From: Entomoplasma ellychniae
GTDB lineage: Bacteria > Bacillota_I > Bacilli_A > Mycoplasmatales > Mycoplasmataceae
Reading direction: 5' to 3'
Assembly (NCBI RefSeq): GCF_002930155.1
Contig: NZ_PHND01000001.1
Location: 186,001 to 250,000, forward strand
Length of the DNA: 64,000 bases
The notes below the pieces were generated by a model. It worked only from the letters and a program-made list of their open reading frames with translations, was not told the origin of the DNA and made no database searches. Position 1 is the first letter of the stretch; each line of letters begins with the position of its first letter. Positions 1 through 14,679 of this stretch are shown here, piece by piece. Made by a program: the position numbers and the translations under genes.

Positions 1-912
1 AAATCATATATTATAAATAATTCAAAATCTCCATATTTTAAAGACTATGAAACACTTTCAGATCATTCAATTCCTTTAAATAAAAAGCAAGTTTCATTTT
101 TAGAAACTAATCAAAAAGCTCTAAGAATGTTTGAAGTATACAAAGCTCAAAAAGAACATCCAAATGACATTAATAAATGAAAAATAATTGATCCTAATAG
201 CATTGATTTAATTAAAAATATATTAAAAACATATTCACATACACCAATATATATGTATGATTTTGAAACATCAAAATGAGCTATTCCACGCTTTAATAAA
301 ACTAATAGTTATTATCAAGTTCCATTTCAATATTCAATTGATGTAATCATTAATGATAAATTTGATTACAATGATTCGACCACTATGCCTCATTATGATT
401 TTTTATCAAATGAAGTTAATGTCGACCCAAGACCAAAGTTTATTGAAAACTTTATTAAAGATTCTTTCAAGCATGGACCTGGAGTTTATGTAGCTTACAA
501 TGAAAGTTTTGAAAAAGGTGTATTAAGAAAATTAGCTTTACTATATCCTGAATTTGCAAAGCCATTATTATATATAGTAGAACATACAATCGATTTAATG
601 GATTTCTTTTGTGGGAGTGATAAAAATAATAGACCATATTTTTTAATTTATCATCCAAACTTTTTGGGAAGTTATTCTATTAAAAAGACTCAACCAAGTT
701 TGGATGCTAATTTTTCATATAATGACCTTGTTATTAATAAAGGTGATAAGGCTAGTGAAACATTTAGAAACTTTGTTGATAAAAGAATACCTATTGATGC
801 TTGAAACATAAGCATCAAAGAAGGAATGTTGAAATATTGTAATCGTGACACATTGGCAATGGTTGTTATATTAAAAAGAATTAAAGAATTGATGGGTAAT
901 ATTTATGAATAA
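1..912 (+). CDS. DUF2779 domain protein, C-terminal part
   Basis: The reading frame is open from the first base of the window, so the N-terminus lies outside. The visible 303 residues contain the pattern typical of the C-terminal DUF2779 domain of mollicutes: a YDFETSKWAIPRF stretch near residue 83, an ASP-like VYVAYNESFEKGVLRKLA segment around residue 160, and a final KYCNRDTLAMV stretch. The acidic residues in these blocks resemble an RNase H/DEDD exonuclease fold, so a nuclease role is possible but is inference. Two in-frame TGA codons read as Trp. The last 8 bases overlap fmt, which suggests co-transcription. Confidence 0.8.
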
Positions 913-1846
913 AATTAAAGTTATATTTTGTGGAACACCTAATATAGCAGCAAATATCTTACTATCACTTTTAGAAATGAAAAATGTGAGCATTGAGTTA
1001 GTTATTAGTCAACCAGATAAAATTGTTGGTAGAAAAAAACAACTAACACAAACTCCAGTTAAAAAAGTTGCTCTTGAAAATAATTTAAAAATTGAACAGC
1101 CATTAAAAATAGCTGAAATTTATGAAATTATTCAAAAATCTAATCCTGATTTTATTGTAACTTGTGCATATGGTCAATTTATTCCAAGCAAAATTTTGCA
1201 AATTCCAAAAATTGATGCAATCAATATTCATGGAAGTTTATTGCCAAAATATCGTGGTGGAGCACCAATTCAATATGCAATTAAAAATGGTGATAAAAAA
1301 ACAGGTATATCAATTATGAAGATGGTTAAGGAAATGGATGCAGGAGATTATTATGTTCAAGAAGAAATTGATATTGATGTTAATGATGATGCTGGAAGTT
1401 TATTTGAAAAAATGACTTTGCTTGGTCAAAAAATGATTAAAAAATATTTGTTACAAATTTATAATAATCAACTTCAATTAATTAAACAAAATCCTAAAAA
1501 AGTAACTTATTGTAAAAATATTTCTTCAGAAGAAGAAAGAATTATTTGAAATAATAAAGGTGAGGTAATCAGAAACCACATCAGAAGTCTTTCACCATTA
1601 CCAATTGCTCACACATTTATTAATAATGAAAGATATAAAATAAAATCTATTGAACTTACAAATGTTAAATCTAAATATAAAGAAGGTAGTGTGGTTCGGA
1701 TTAAAAATGAAGGCATTCAAGTAGCAACTGCTGATGTTGATATTATAATCACAAATATTCAAAGACCTGGTAAAAAAATGATTAATGCTAGTTTATATAA
1801 ACAAAATAATTTAAACGATATAAAAGTTGGTGATTTTTTTGAATAA
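905..1846 (+). CDS. fmt: Methionyl-tRNA formyltransferase
   Basis: Transfers a formyl group from 10-formyl-tetrahydrofolate to Met-tRNA(fMet). The 313 residues match the usual family length. The N-terminal formyltransferase domain starts with a CGTPNIAANIL loop near residue 9 and has the active-site block INIHGSLLPKYRGGAPIQ with His109. KEMDAGDYY follows, and the C-terminal OB-like domain begins around residue 210. The ATG at 905 overlaps the end of the upstream gene by 8 bases and is preceded by a GATGGGTAA stretch. Its presence means this organism still formylates its initiator tRNA, which some mollicutes have given up. A TGA codon near residue 215 is read as Trp. Confidence 0.96.
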
Positions 1847-2363
1847 AAATAAACTAAGTATTAAAAAAATTTGTATTCTTGGTTTAATAACCGCTTTGTT
1901 AATAACTGTTTCATTAACAACCACACTATTTTGAAAAGGCAAATATGTTGTGCAATTTACAAATGGATTATATATTTTATTTTGTTTAACTATTCCTGGA
2001 ATTGGAATGTTGATTGTTGGTGTTGTTTATGGAAGTATGATTGATTCTATTGCAAATTCATTTATCACAATACCTATTACTATTTTTATTAATGTATTAA
2101 TTTTTTTAATAATTAAGATTTCTAATAAAACATTTGTTCAACATATTTTAGCATTGTTTTGTTGTGTGTTGGTTTTTTTGTATATCCCTTACCAATGATA
2201 TGTTAATTGAAACGGTTTGAGCAGTGATGAAAGGTATGGATTATTAATTAGTGAACTAATTGTTGATGCGATACAATTGTTAGTTTCTTTTATAATTTTT
2301 GAGTTTATGTTCTTAACTTTGACAAAAACAAAACTAATTATTAAAATACAAAAACAATACTAA
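1839..2363 (+). CDS. Small multi-pass membrane protein, function unknown
   Basis: I do not recognise the family. I chose a TTG start at 1839, which overlaps the fmt stop and has a GGTGAT stretch a few bases upstream; it gives 174 residues beginning with a short basic segment followed by hydrophobic helices. A GTG at 1950 would lose the first helix. About four or five membrane segments are visible (residues 12-30, 40-60, 65-85, 90-110 and 140-160), the last followed by a basic tail. It sits between fmt and the efp promoter and is probably translationally coupled to fmt. Two TGA codons are read as Trp. Confidence 0.65.
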
Positions 2364-2372
2364 ATTAAAAAA

Positions 2373-2381
2373 TGCTATAAT
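2373..2381 (+). promoter_or_regulatory. Extended -10 promoter element ahead of efp
   Basis: TGCTATAAT lies 45 bases before the efp start, in the gap after the membrane protein gene. It is a perfect TATAAT with an upstream TG. No convincing -35 hexamer is visible 17 bases upstream, so this would act as an extended -10 promoter. Confidence 0.55.
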
Positions 2382-2425
2382 TTATTTTGAATTAAAATAA
2401 GATTATATGAAAGAAGGATTAAAGA

Positions 2426-2983
2426 ATGTCAGTTAATGATTTACGTCCAGGCACAACATTTATTTATGAAAAAAACTTATTTGTTGTAGTAGAACAATCT
2501 TTTTCTAAAACAGGTAGACAACAAGGTAAAGTTAGTGTGAAAGCTAAAAACTTAAGAACTGGAGCACGTGTTGAAATTACATTTACAGGTGGAGATAAAG
2601 TTGAAAAAGCCATGATTGAAAGAAAAGATATGCAATATTTATACAATGATGGTAATGATGCATATTTAATGGATATTGAAAGTTATGAACAAATTCAAAT
2701 ACCAATGTCAAGATTAGAATGAGAATCAAAATTTTTAAAAGATGGTCTTATGATTAAAATGACTGATTTTGATGGTGAAGTATTAGGAATATCTTTACCT
2801 GATAAAGTTGAACTTGAAGTAACCCAAGCTGAAGGTGCTGTTAAGGGAGATACTACTAGTGGTGCTCAAAAAAAAGCAGTTCTTGAAACAGGGCATGAAA
2901 TTATGGTTCCTTTATTTGTTAATGTAGGAACAGTTATAATTGTCTCTACAGAAGATGGTAAGTATTCAGGAAGAGCTCAATAA
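2426..2983 (+). CDS. efp: Elongation factor P
   Basis: Binds stalled ribosomes between the P and E sites and promotes peptide bond formation at polyproline stretches. The 185-residue protein has the full three-domain layout: KOW-like domain I (1-65), OB domain II and OB domain III with the family block ending KGDTTSGAQKKA. The AGAAGGA ribosome-binding site sits well placed before the ATG. The tip of domain I reads KTGRQQGKVSV, and an ungapped match to the usual KPGKGxxFV loop puts Arg31 where most bacteria have the modified lysine. One TGA Trp codon lies at 2720. It opens an apparent operon with the Asp23-like gene and tig. Confidence 0.96.
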
Positions 2984-2997
2984 AAAAGGAGGATATT

Positions 2998-3297
2998 ATG
3001 TATATCTCAATTGAAAGAAATAACAGGGGTTCATTAGACATTGAAATAAATGCATTGAACAGACTAATTGAACATTCAGTTACATCAGATGTACGTGATG
3101 TTACTAAAAAAATAAAAGACATTGATGTGTGAACTGACATTTATTATGACAATGTTGTTTATGTACTAATTAAGATAAAATTAATAGACAATGCAATGAT
3201 GTTAGATGAACATCAAATTTATAAAGGTGTTGAAGAAGCAATATTTCAAACACTTGGTTTAAAACCTAAAAACATTGCAATCGCTTATAGAAAATAG
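2998..3297 (+). CDS. Asp23/Gls24-family-like small protein
   Basis: A 99-residue protein with a strong AAAAAAGGAGG ribosome-binding site directly upstream. The sequence has the alternating pattern of the Asp23/DUF322 family: a short strand (GSLDIEINALNRLIEHSV), a loop, a WTDIYYDNVVYVLIKIKL strand and a final helix that starts with VEEAIFQTLG. Firmicutes often carry an Asp23 gene right after efp, which supports the call. The precise function in mollicutes is not established. Similarity is by pattern only, so the assignment is moderate. Confidence 0.6.
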
Positions 3298-3310
3298 AGG
3301 AATTGAATAA

Positions 3311-4591
3311 ATGAAATTTACAGAACAAAAAGTTAAAGAACAAGGAACAGGTAAGTGAATAGTTTGTATTGATGGACAAGAATGAACAGATGTTTTAAAA
3401 AAAGCTAAAAATAGAGTTATTGCAAATCTAGAAGTTCCAGGATTTAGAAAAGGAAAAGTTCCACCAGCTCAAGTTGAAAAATACGTATCACCTTCAAAAA
3501 TTTACAATGAAGCTTACAGAATGATGATTTCACCAGCATTTGATTTTGCCAGATTACAAGATGTTAAAGTTGAACCAATGAATTCACCAACCCCATTACC
3601 AAAAAAAGTTAGTGAAAAAGAATTGGTTATTGAGTTTATATTTGATTTAAAACCTGAAATAAAATTAGGTGAATATAAAAACATTAAAACTATTGAAAAA
3701 CTTAAAACTGAAGTTACTGATGAAGAAATCGCTGCAACTATTGATCAATATTGTGAACAATTTACAATGGAAAAAACAAAAGATGCTAAAGAATCTATTG
3801 TTCATGGTGATGCTGTTATCTTTGACTTTGAGGGATTTTTAGATGGTGTTGCATTTAAAGGTGGAGAAGCTAAGGGCCACAGACTAGTTATTGGATCTAA
3901 GCAATTTATTCCAGGATTTGAAGAATCAATGATTGGTTTGAAATTAGGTAATCATGAAATTGAAGTTGTATTCCCAAATGATTACACCCCAGAATTGGCT
4001 AATAAAAAAGCAATATTTAAATTAAACATTACTGAAATTAAATCAAGAGAGCTTCCAAAAAAAGACGATGAACTTGCTAAAGATTTAAATTTACCAGGTG
4101 TTAATACATATAAAGAATTTGAAGCAAGAGTTAAATCTGATATTCAAAAACAAAAAGAGACAAATCTTAAAAATCAATTTGTTAATGATTTGATTGTTGA
4201 AATTGCAAAAAATTCAACTATTGAATTGCCTAAATCTGCAATTGAAAATCAAACAGCCGATCTTAAAAAACAATTCGAAGAAGAACTTAAAAAACAAAAC
4301 ATGGATATTAAAAAGTATAAAAAGAAAACAGGTTTATCTGATGAACAAATTAATGAAGAGTTAAAATTTGATGCAATTGCTAAATTACAATCATATTTAA
4401 TAACTTCTGAAATTAGAGCTAAAGAAAAATTTGAAGTTAGTGAAAAACATTTAAATGCTAAATATGAAATGTTTGCTTCTCAATTTGGGATTGATGTTGA
4501 ACAAGTTAAAACTATGATTAATCCTGAAATATTAAACGGCGAAATTATCAACGAATTATTAGTTGATTTCTTATATTCAAACAATGGATAA
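3311..4591 (+). CDS. tig: Trigger factor, ribosome-bound chaperone/prolyl isomerase
   Basis: Binds the ribosomal exit tunnel and shields nascent chains. The 426 residues match the family. The N-terminal ribosome-binding domain contains the GFRKGKVPPAQVEKY signature near residues 40-55. The FKBP-type isomerase domain (about 155-240) has DFEGFLDGVAFKGG and FIPGFEESMIGLKLG. The charged helical C-terminal chaperone arms follow. The ATG at 3311 follows a weak GAGGAATTGA site only 14 bases after the Asp23-like stop. A GAAA-loop terminator follows the stop directly, so tig ends the efp operon. Confidence 0.96.
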
Positions 4592-4595
4592 AAAT

Positions 4596-4618
4596 AACCT
4601 GAAAAGGTTTTTTTATTT
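4596..4618 (+). terminator. Rho-independent terminator after tig
   Basis: A five-base stem, AACCT and AGGTT, closes a GAAA tetraloop and is followed by a run of T. It begins four bases after the tig stop codon and separates tig from the heat-regulated lon promoter. Confidence 0.7.
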
Positions 4619-4619
4619 T

Positions 4620-4646
4620 TTAGCACTCTATACTATCATTTGCTAA
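4620..4646 (+). promoter_or_regulatory. CIRCE-like HrcA operator upstream of lon
   Basis: The left arm is a perfect TTAGCACTC, followed by a spacer of exactly nine bases and a right arm ATTTGCTAA that matches six of nine positions of the CIRCE consensus GAGTGCTAA. It lies 46 bases upstream of lon. A TTGCTA (4640-4645) and a TATATA (about 4662) form a plausible promoter overlapping the right arm. CIRCE elements before lon are known in mycoplasmas, so HrcA repression of lon is likely. Confidence 0.75.
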
Positions 4647-4692
4647 AAAATAGTGGTAATATATATATAACCTAATTAAGGAGGTTGAATTG

Positions 4693-7062
4693 ATGAGTAA
4701 AAAAAACATATTACCAATAATACCAATTAAAGGGAACGTAGCTTTACCTTTAATAACAAAAAATATTGAAGTAGGTAAAAAAACGACTCTTAAAGCTGTT
4801 GACTTTGCTTCGAAAGAATCCGAAGCATCAGTTGTAATTGTTCCAATTAAACAAAGTTCAGAAGGTGAAGTAAAAGTCAAGGATTTTCTTGAATTTGGAA
4901 CTATTACAGATTTTAGTGTAATTAAAAAATGAGAAAATAATGCTCTAACACTAAAACTAAGCCCTAAATTCAGAGTTAATATAAATAAAGTCTGAAAAGA
5001 TAGTGAAAATGATTTTTGAATGTGTGAATTTGAAGAAGTAAACACAATTTTTGACTTAAATGAAGAAGATAAAAAAGAAATAGCAAGTTATATAACTGAT
5101 CAAGCAAAAGATAATAAAGAATGAGAAAAGTATTTACATGTTAATTTAGAAAATAATAATGATGAAATTAACTATGAATTATTATTAGATTCTATAGTTA
5201 ATGACTTTGCTTCAGGAAAAATTGTTCAAAACCCAGATTTTATTTTAAGTCCTTCTTTAAAAAATAGATGAGCTATTTTGAAAAACATTTTATCAAGTGA
5301 TGAGGATGAAATGATTGTTCAACCAAACAATGTAGCTTCAGAAGCACAAGCCAGAGCGAATGTTGAACATGTTATCAACAAAAAATTAAAAGATAAAATG
5401 GACAAACAACAAAAAGAATATTATTTAAGAGAAAAAATGAGAATAATTAAAGATGAATTAGATGAAGAAGACTCTGAAAATGATAAAAATTCTATTGAAG
5501 GATACAAAAATAGATTAGCAAAAGAACCTTTCCCTATTGAAGTTAAAAATAAAATATTAGCTTCAATTAAAAGAATCGAGGCTATGCAATCAGGCACACC
5601 TGAATGAAATACTGAAAAAAATTATGTTGATTGAATGATGTCTATCCCTTGATGAGAAGAATCTGAAGATTTAACTGATTTACAATTTGCACAAGATATT
5701 TTAGATAAACATCACTATGGTTTGAAAAAAGTTAAACAAAGAATTATTGAATATTTAGCTGTTAAAACTAAAACTAGTTCTTTAAAGGCACCAATAATTA
5801 CTTTAGTTGGTCCCCCAGGAGTTGGAAAAACTTCACTTGCTAAATCAATAGCTGAAGCTATTGGAAAAACTTTTGTTAAGGTAAGTTTGGGTGGGGTTAA
5901 AGATGAATCTGAAATTCGCGGTCATAGAAAAACTTATGTAGGTTCAATGCCAGGAAGAATTATTCAAACTATGAAAAGAGCCAAAGTTAAAAATCCTTTA
6001 TTTTTACTAGACGAAATTGATAAAATGGCATCTGATCAAAGAGGTGATCCTGCTAGTGCGATGTTAGAGGTTTTAGACCCAGAACAAAACAAAGAATTTT
6101 CAGATCATTATATTGAAGAACCATATGATTTAAGCCAAGTTATGTTTATAGCTACTGCTAATTATGCACAAGATATCCCTGAAGCTCTATATGATAGAAT
6201 GGAAATAATTGATCTATCAAGTTACACTGAAATCGAAAAAATGAAAATTGCTAAAGACTATTTAGTAGATAAATCAGTAAAAGAACATTCGCTTTCAAAA
6301 GAAGAATTAACTTTTACAGATTCAGCTTTAGAAGAAATTATTAAATACTACACTCGTGAAGCCGGAGTTAGACAACTTGAAAGACATATTAACTCTATTT
6401 CAAGAAAATATATTGTTAAGCTATTGAATAAAGAACTTACAAACTTGATTGTTGATCCTAAAGTAGTTAACGAATTTTTAGGAAAAAGAATATTTGACCA
6501 TACTGAAAAACAAAATGAATCACAAGTTGGTGTAGTTACTGGTTTAGCATATACTCAATTTGGTGGAGACATTTTACCTATCGAAGTAAGTTTATATCCT
6601 GGAAAAGGTAATTTAGTATTAACTGGTAAATTAGGTGATGTTATGAAAGAATCTGCAACAATTGCTTTAACTTACGTAAAATCAAATAATGAAAAATATG
6701 GAATTGATTCCAAAATTTTTGAAAATAACGATATACACATTCATGTTCCAGAAGGTGCAGTGCCAAAAGATGGTCCAAGCGCAGGTATAACAATTACAAC
6801 AGCGCTTATTTCTGCCTTAGCAAATAAACCTGTTTCCAAAGAATTTGGAATGACTGGTGAGATTACTTTGAGAGGTAATGTATTGCCTATTGGTGGTTTG
6901 AGAGAAAAATCAATATCTGCTGCTAGAAGTGGATTGAAGACTATTATAATTCCAATTAAAAATGAAAAAGATTTAGATGAAATTCCAGATGAAGTAAAAT
7001 CTATTTTAAAAATAATACCTGCAGAAAAATACGAGCAAGTATTTGATATAATTTTTAAATAA
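4693..7062 (+). CDS. lon: Lon ATP-dependent protease
   Basis: A cytoplasmic AAA+ serine protease that degrades misfolded and regulatory proteins. The 789 residues show the N-terminal substrate domain, Walker A GPPGVGKTS from residue 373, Walker B FLLDEIDKM, and a C-terminal protease domain with the Ser-Lys dyad: Ser696 in PKDGPSAG and Lys739 in GGLREK, 43 residues apart as in E. coli Lon. The ATG at 4693 is preceded by a perfect AAGGAGG (4678-4684); a TTG three bases earlier is too close to this site to be preferred. Several TGA codons read as Trp. The CIRCE operator upstream points to heat-shock control. It is probably monocistronic. Confidence 0.98.
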
Positions 7063-7116
7063 ATAAATAAAAGTATGATTATTGTGATTGTACTTTATTT
7101 TATAAAAAGGAGAAAA

Positions 7117-7581
7117 ATGAAAAAACAAATCAAAACGTATAACGAGTTAACTCCAAAAGAAATTTGAGATATTTTTAAATTAAGAACAGAAGTCTTTAAT
7201 GTTGAACAACAATTTATAATTTCTGATATTGACGAAAATGACCTGATTTCTCATCACTTGACTTTTAGAAATGAAGATGATGAACTAATTGCATACTTAA
7301 GAATTTATTTAGAAAACGGACATTCAACTTTAGGAAGAATTGTTGTGCCTTTAAAGTTTAGATCGAACAATTATGGGAAAATGTTAGTTCAAGCAGGAAT
7401 TGATGCTTGTTTAGAAAAATACCCTGATTTAGAACTTGAAATACATGCTCGAGATTATTTAAAAAGATTTTATGAGTCTTTAGGGTTTGTATCAACTTCA
7501 GAACCACATATGTTTGATGGTGCACCACATAGATTTATGAAAATGGATTATTCTAAAAACCAAAAATTAAAAACAAAATAA
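7117..7581 (+). CDS. ElaA-like GNAT acetyltransferase
   Basis: A 154-residue protein of the GNAT fold. The N-terminal block LRTEVFNVEQ near residues 25-35 and the ISHHLTFRN stretch resemble the ElaA branch. The acetyl-CoA loop is GRIVVPLKFRSNNYGKMLV around residues 73-91, and YESLGF is the usual final strand. The substrate is unknown. The ATG at 7117 follows an AAAAGGAG site. It stands 11 bases before rarA and is likely co-transcribed with it. A weak AAAGTA/TACTTT stem lies in the gap after lon. Confidence 0.82.
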
Positions 7582-7592
7582 AAAGAGGTATT

Positions 7593-8834
7593 ATGCCAAC
7601 ACCATTAGCTTATTTATTAAGACCAAAAACAACTAAAGATATTATTGGTCAAACTCATTTATTGGCCAAAGATGGATTGGTTGAAAGAATGATTAAAAAT
7701 GATTTTACATCATCACTAATTTTTTATGGTCCAAGTGGAACTGGAAAAACTTCTTTTGCTATAGCTTTATGCAATGACTTAAAAATTGAATTTGATACGT
7801 TTAATGCAAGTTTTGAAAAAAAAGAAAAGTTAACTAGTATTTTAAATAAAGCGTTATCTTCAAAAAGATTTGTATTAATAATCGATGAAATTCACCGATT
7901 AAATAAAGATAAACAAGATATATTATTAAGTTATATGGAAAATGGAAATATTATATTATATTCAACAACTACTGAAAACCCATATTTTGTAATTAACCCA
8001 GCTCTTAGAAGTAGAGCTAATATTTTAGAATTAAAAAGAGTTGATCCTTTTGAATCATTTGAATATATCAAAAAACTTATTAATTCAAATAAACTTAATA
8101 TTTTATTAGATGATGAAAGTTTGAAATATCTTTGCGAAATTAATAATGGTGATATTAGAAGCTTAATTAATAATTTAGAAATTCTCATTAATTTATATGC
8201 AGAAGAAAAAATAACCTTAGATTTAATAACTAGTATATTTGTTAATGCTAAAAATCCTTCTACTGCAGCTGGTGATGATTTTCATGATTTAAAATCAGCT
8301 TTTCACAAATCTATACGTGGAAGTGATGTGGATGCGTCATTGCATTACTTTTCAAGACTAATATCAATTGGAGATATAGAAACTTTGATGAGAAGAATGG
8401 TAGTTATGGCATATGAAGATATAGGGTTAGCAAATCCAAGTCTTCCACCACGTGTATACACTGCTTGTGAAGCTTTTAGAACTTTAGGCATGCCAGAAGG
8501 AATTATTCCGTTAGGATTAGTTGTTATAGAAATGGCTCTATCACAAAAATCTAATTCAGCAGTTAATGCAACTCATCAAGCATTTGAAGACGTTCAAAAA
8601 GGGATGGTATATGATATTCCTGATTATTTAAAAGATGCTCACTATAAATCTGCTATTAAATTAAATAGAGGTGTTGGGTATAAGTACCCTCACAATTATA
8701 AAAAGGCATACGTTGAACAACAGTATTTACCAAACAAAATAAAAAATATGAAATATTACATTGCTAAACAAGATGCAAATTATGAAAAAAGGGTTTGAGA
8801 AATATATAAAACATTTACAAACAAGACTGATTAA
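7593..8834 (+). CDS. rarA: Replication-associated recombination protein A
   Basis: A clamp-loader-like AAA+ ATPase of the RarA/MgsA/WRNIP1 family that acts at stalled replication forks. The 413 residues contain Walker A GPSGTGKTS from residue 46, Walker B VLIIDEIHRLNKDKQD, sensor TTENPYFVINPAL, and the C-terminal tetramerisation region with the conserved LANPSLPPRV and NRGVGYKYPHNY blocks. The start has an AAAGAGG site. The true stop is TAA at 8832; a TGA 36 bases earlier reads as Trp. It is the last gene before the rRNA operon and a T-rich stretch follows it. Confidence 0.95.
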
Positions 8835-8885
8835 AAATTTATAAAAATAAAGAAGAAAAAAACTTTTTTATTTTTTTTTATTTTT

Positions 8886-8916
8886 TTCACACATTTATTT
8901 TTTATTATGATATTAT
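8886..8916 (+). promoter_or_regulatory. Probable rRNA operon promoter
   Basis: TTCACA (8886-8891) followed by TATGATATTAT, from which either TATGAT (8906) or TATTAT (8911) could serve as the -10 with 14 or 19 bases of spacing. The same TT(T/C)ACACATTT start recurs at the mraZ promoter. It lies 165 bases before the 16S gene, just upstream of the processing stem, which suits a leader transcript. The spacing is not ideal, so the exact boxes are uncertain. Confidence 0.45.
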
Positions 8917-8941
8917 TTTTAAGTGTCTCTCAGGAGATGCT

Positions 8942-8968
8942 AATGATCTTTGAAAACTAAATAGAACA
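8942..8968 (+). other. 5' arm of 16S rRNA processing stem
   Basis: These 27 bases are complementary to 10611-10637 over their whole length, with only one G.U pair. The two arms flank the 16S gene, so the precursor RNA folds into a long helix, the usual RNase III cleavage site for 16S release. It contains the TCTTTGAAAACT motif, which is shared with the 23S stem. Confidence 0.85.
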
Positions 8969-9051
8969 ACATTGTACAATCCTGTAAACAATTCAATTGA
9001 GTACAGATTAATATACAACATAAATATAATAGTCAGAATTAAACAATTTTA

Positions 9052-10575
<1,524 letters not shown>

Positions 10576-10610
10576 TATGGAGATATGACAAAAACAGATT
10601 GACTATTATA

Positions 10611-10637
10611 TGTTCTATTTAGTTTTCAGAGATCATT
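10611..10637 (+). other. 3' arm of 16S rRNA processing stem
   Basis: It pairs with 8942-8968. The rest of the 16S-23S spacer (about 10576-10778) holds this arm, the 5' arm of the 23S stem and no tRNA gene. Confidence 0.85.
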
Positions 10638-10661
10638 AAAAATGAATCTCTGGAAAAGAGT

Positions 10662-10687
10662 ATTGTTCTTTGAAAACTGAATATTAG
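10662..10687 (+). other. 5' arm of 23S rRNA processing stem
   Basis: This 26-base stretch pairs with 13716-13741 through Watson-Crick pairs plus three G.U pairs, enclosing the whole 23S gene. It shares the TCTTTGAAAACT core with the 16S stem, so the arms could also pair in alternative combinations. Confidence 0.8.
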
Positions 10688-10778
10688 ATAAGCATTGTAA
10701 AAAGATTAAATAAATCAAATCAATTTTAACAAATTAATAAATTTTACTGAATCAATTATCAATTGCTTTAAGATTTTT

Positions 10779-13690
<2,912 letters not shown>

Positions 13691-13715
13691 AAAAAAGCAA
13701 TTGAATGATGCAAGT

Positions 13716-13741
13716 CTAGTATTTAGTTTTCAGAGAACAAT
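13716..13741 (+). other. 3' arm of 23S rRNA processing stem
   Basis: It is complementary to 10662-10687 and lies between the 23S and 5S genes. Confidence 0.8.
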
Positions 13742-13754
13742 TCTGAGATAATGA

Positions 13755-13864
13755 TCTGGTGATTATAGCATAGAGGTCACACCTGTTTCCATACCGAACA
13801 CAGAAGTTAAGCTCTATAGCGGCGATGATATTGCATTTGTGAGAAAGTAGCACGTTGCCAGTTC
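13755..13864 (+). rRNA. rrf: 5S ribosomal RNA
   Basis: About 110 bases with the 5S core CCATACCGAACACAGAAGTT and a closing stem formed by TCTGG at the 5' end and CCAG at the 3' end. It follows the 23S gene by about 65 bases and is followed at once by a strong terminator. The ends are set by the terminal stem. Confidence 0.93.
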
Positions 13865-13870
13865 AAAATT

Positions 13871-13905
13871 AAAGAACCGAAAGGTTCTTTTTTTTTTTTT
13901 TTTTT
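13871..13905 (+). terminator. Rho-independent terminator of the rRNA operon
   Basis: A perfect eight-base stem, AAAGAACC and GGTTCTTT, closes a GAAA tetraloop. Fifteen or more T residues follow, the strongest terminator in the window. Confidence 0.93.
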
Positions 13906-13928
13906 GCTTTTTGCTTTTTGCTTTTTGC
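13901..13928 (+). repeat. Heptamer tandem repeat, four copies of TTTTTGC
   Basis: Four perfect head-to-tail copies of the 7-base unit TTTTTGC grow out of the terminator T-tract. The tract ends 61 bases before the ABC ATPase start codon and lies where promoter elements for that gene would be expected. Slippage could change copy number and so promoter spacing; that is inference. Confidence 0.85.
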
Positions 13929-13989
13929 TTGTATTCAAATTGTTTTAAGAGTATCATTACTTCTAAATATAGAAAGGGGAATTAAAATT

Positions 13990-14679
13990 ATGCTAAGTTT
14001 AGTTAATATAAATAAAAAATACAAAAGTTTACCTATTTTAAAAGATATAAATTTAAATATAAAAGAAAATGAAAAAATAGGTATTATGGGTGTTAATGGC
14101 TCTGGAAAAACGACTTTAGCAGAAATAATATTTGGTGTTATAAAGCCAAATAAAGGAAAAATTATTTTTTCAAATAGCAATATAGTAATTAAAAATGCAG
14201 TTTTTCAAGATGTATCATTTGATGGAGAATTAAAATTAAGGTCAATTTTCAAGTTTTTTTGTTCCGCACTTAAGGTTAAATGTGACAACAAAAAAATATC
14301 TGAAAAGTTTGAAAAGTTCGAACTAGAAAATCAATTAAATTTAAGATACTCTAATCTTTCTGGTGGTCAAAAACAAAAGTTTAAATTTCTTATTGCACTT
14401 TTAAATAATCCAAACTTTTTGTTACTCGATGAACTAACAACTCATTTAGATTACGAATGAAAAATTAAAATAGTTGATTTAGTTACAAAATATTTAGATA
14501 CTAAAGAGTGTGTTTTGCTGTTAATTTCACATGACTCTTATGAAGTCGCTAAGTTGTGTGACAGAGTTATAGTTATTAAAGATAATGTAATTAATAAAGA
14601 TTTTAAATTATCTAGTAACTTTGAAGAATCTTTATTAATCATTAAAAAAATGGTATATGATAATGATTGCAATAATTAA
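13990..14679 (+). CDS. ABC transporter ATP-binding protein
   Basis: The ATP-hydrolysing half of an ABC-2 type exporter. The 229 residues carry Walker A GVNGSGKTTLAE near residue 35, the signature LSGGQKQKFKF near 121, Walker B FLLLDELTTHLD near 143, and the switch histidine in LLISHDSYEV. An upstream extension of the frame to 13918 exists, but the ATG at 13990 has a GAAAGGGG site at the right distance and starts with the typical first strand, so I use that. It overlaps the permease gene by 23 bases, which indicates a two-gene exporter. The substrate is unknown. Confidence 0.92.

Noticed and set aside
10576-10778. tRNA genes in the 16S-23S spacer
   Set aside because: No cloverleaf or T-loop sequence is present; the spacer is explained by the two processing-stem arms.
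13918-13989. Upstream extension of the ABC ATPase frame
   Set aside because: The extension would translate the TTTTTGC repeat; the ATG at 13990 has a proper ribosome-binding site and the normal start of the family.
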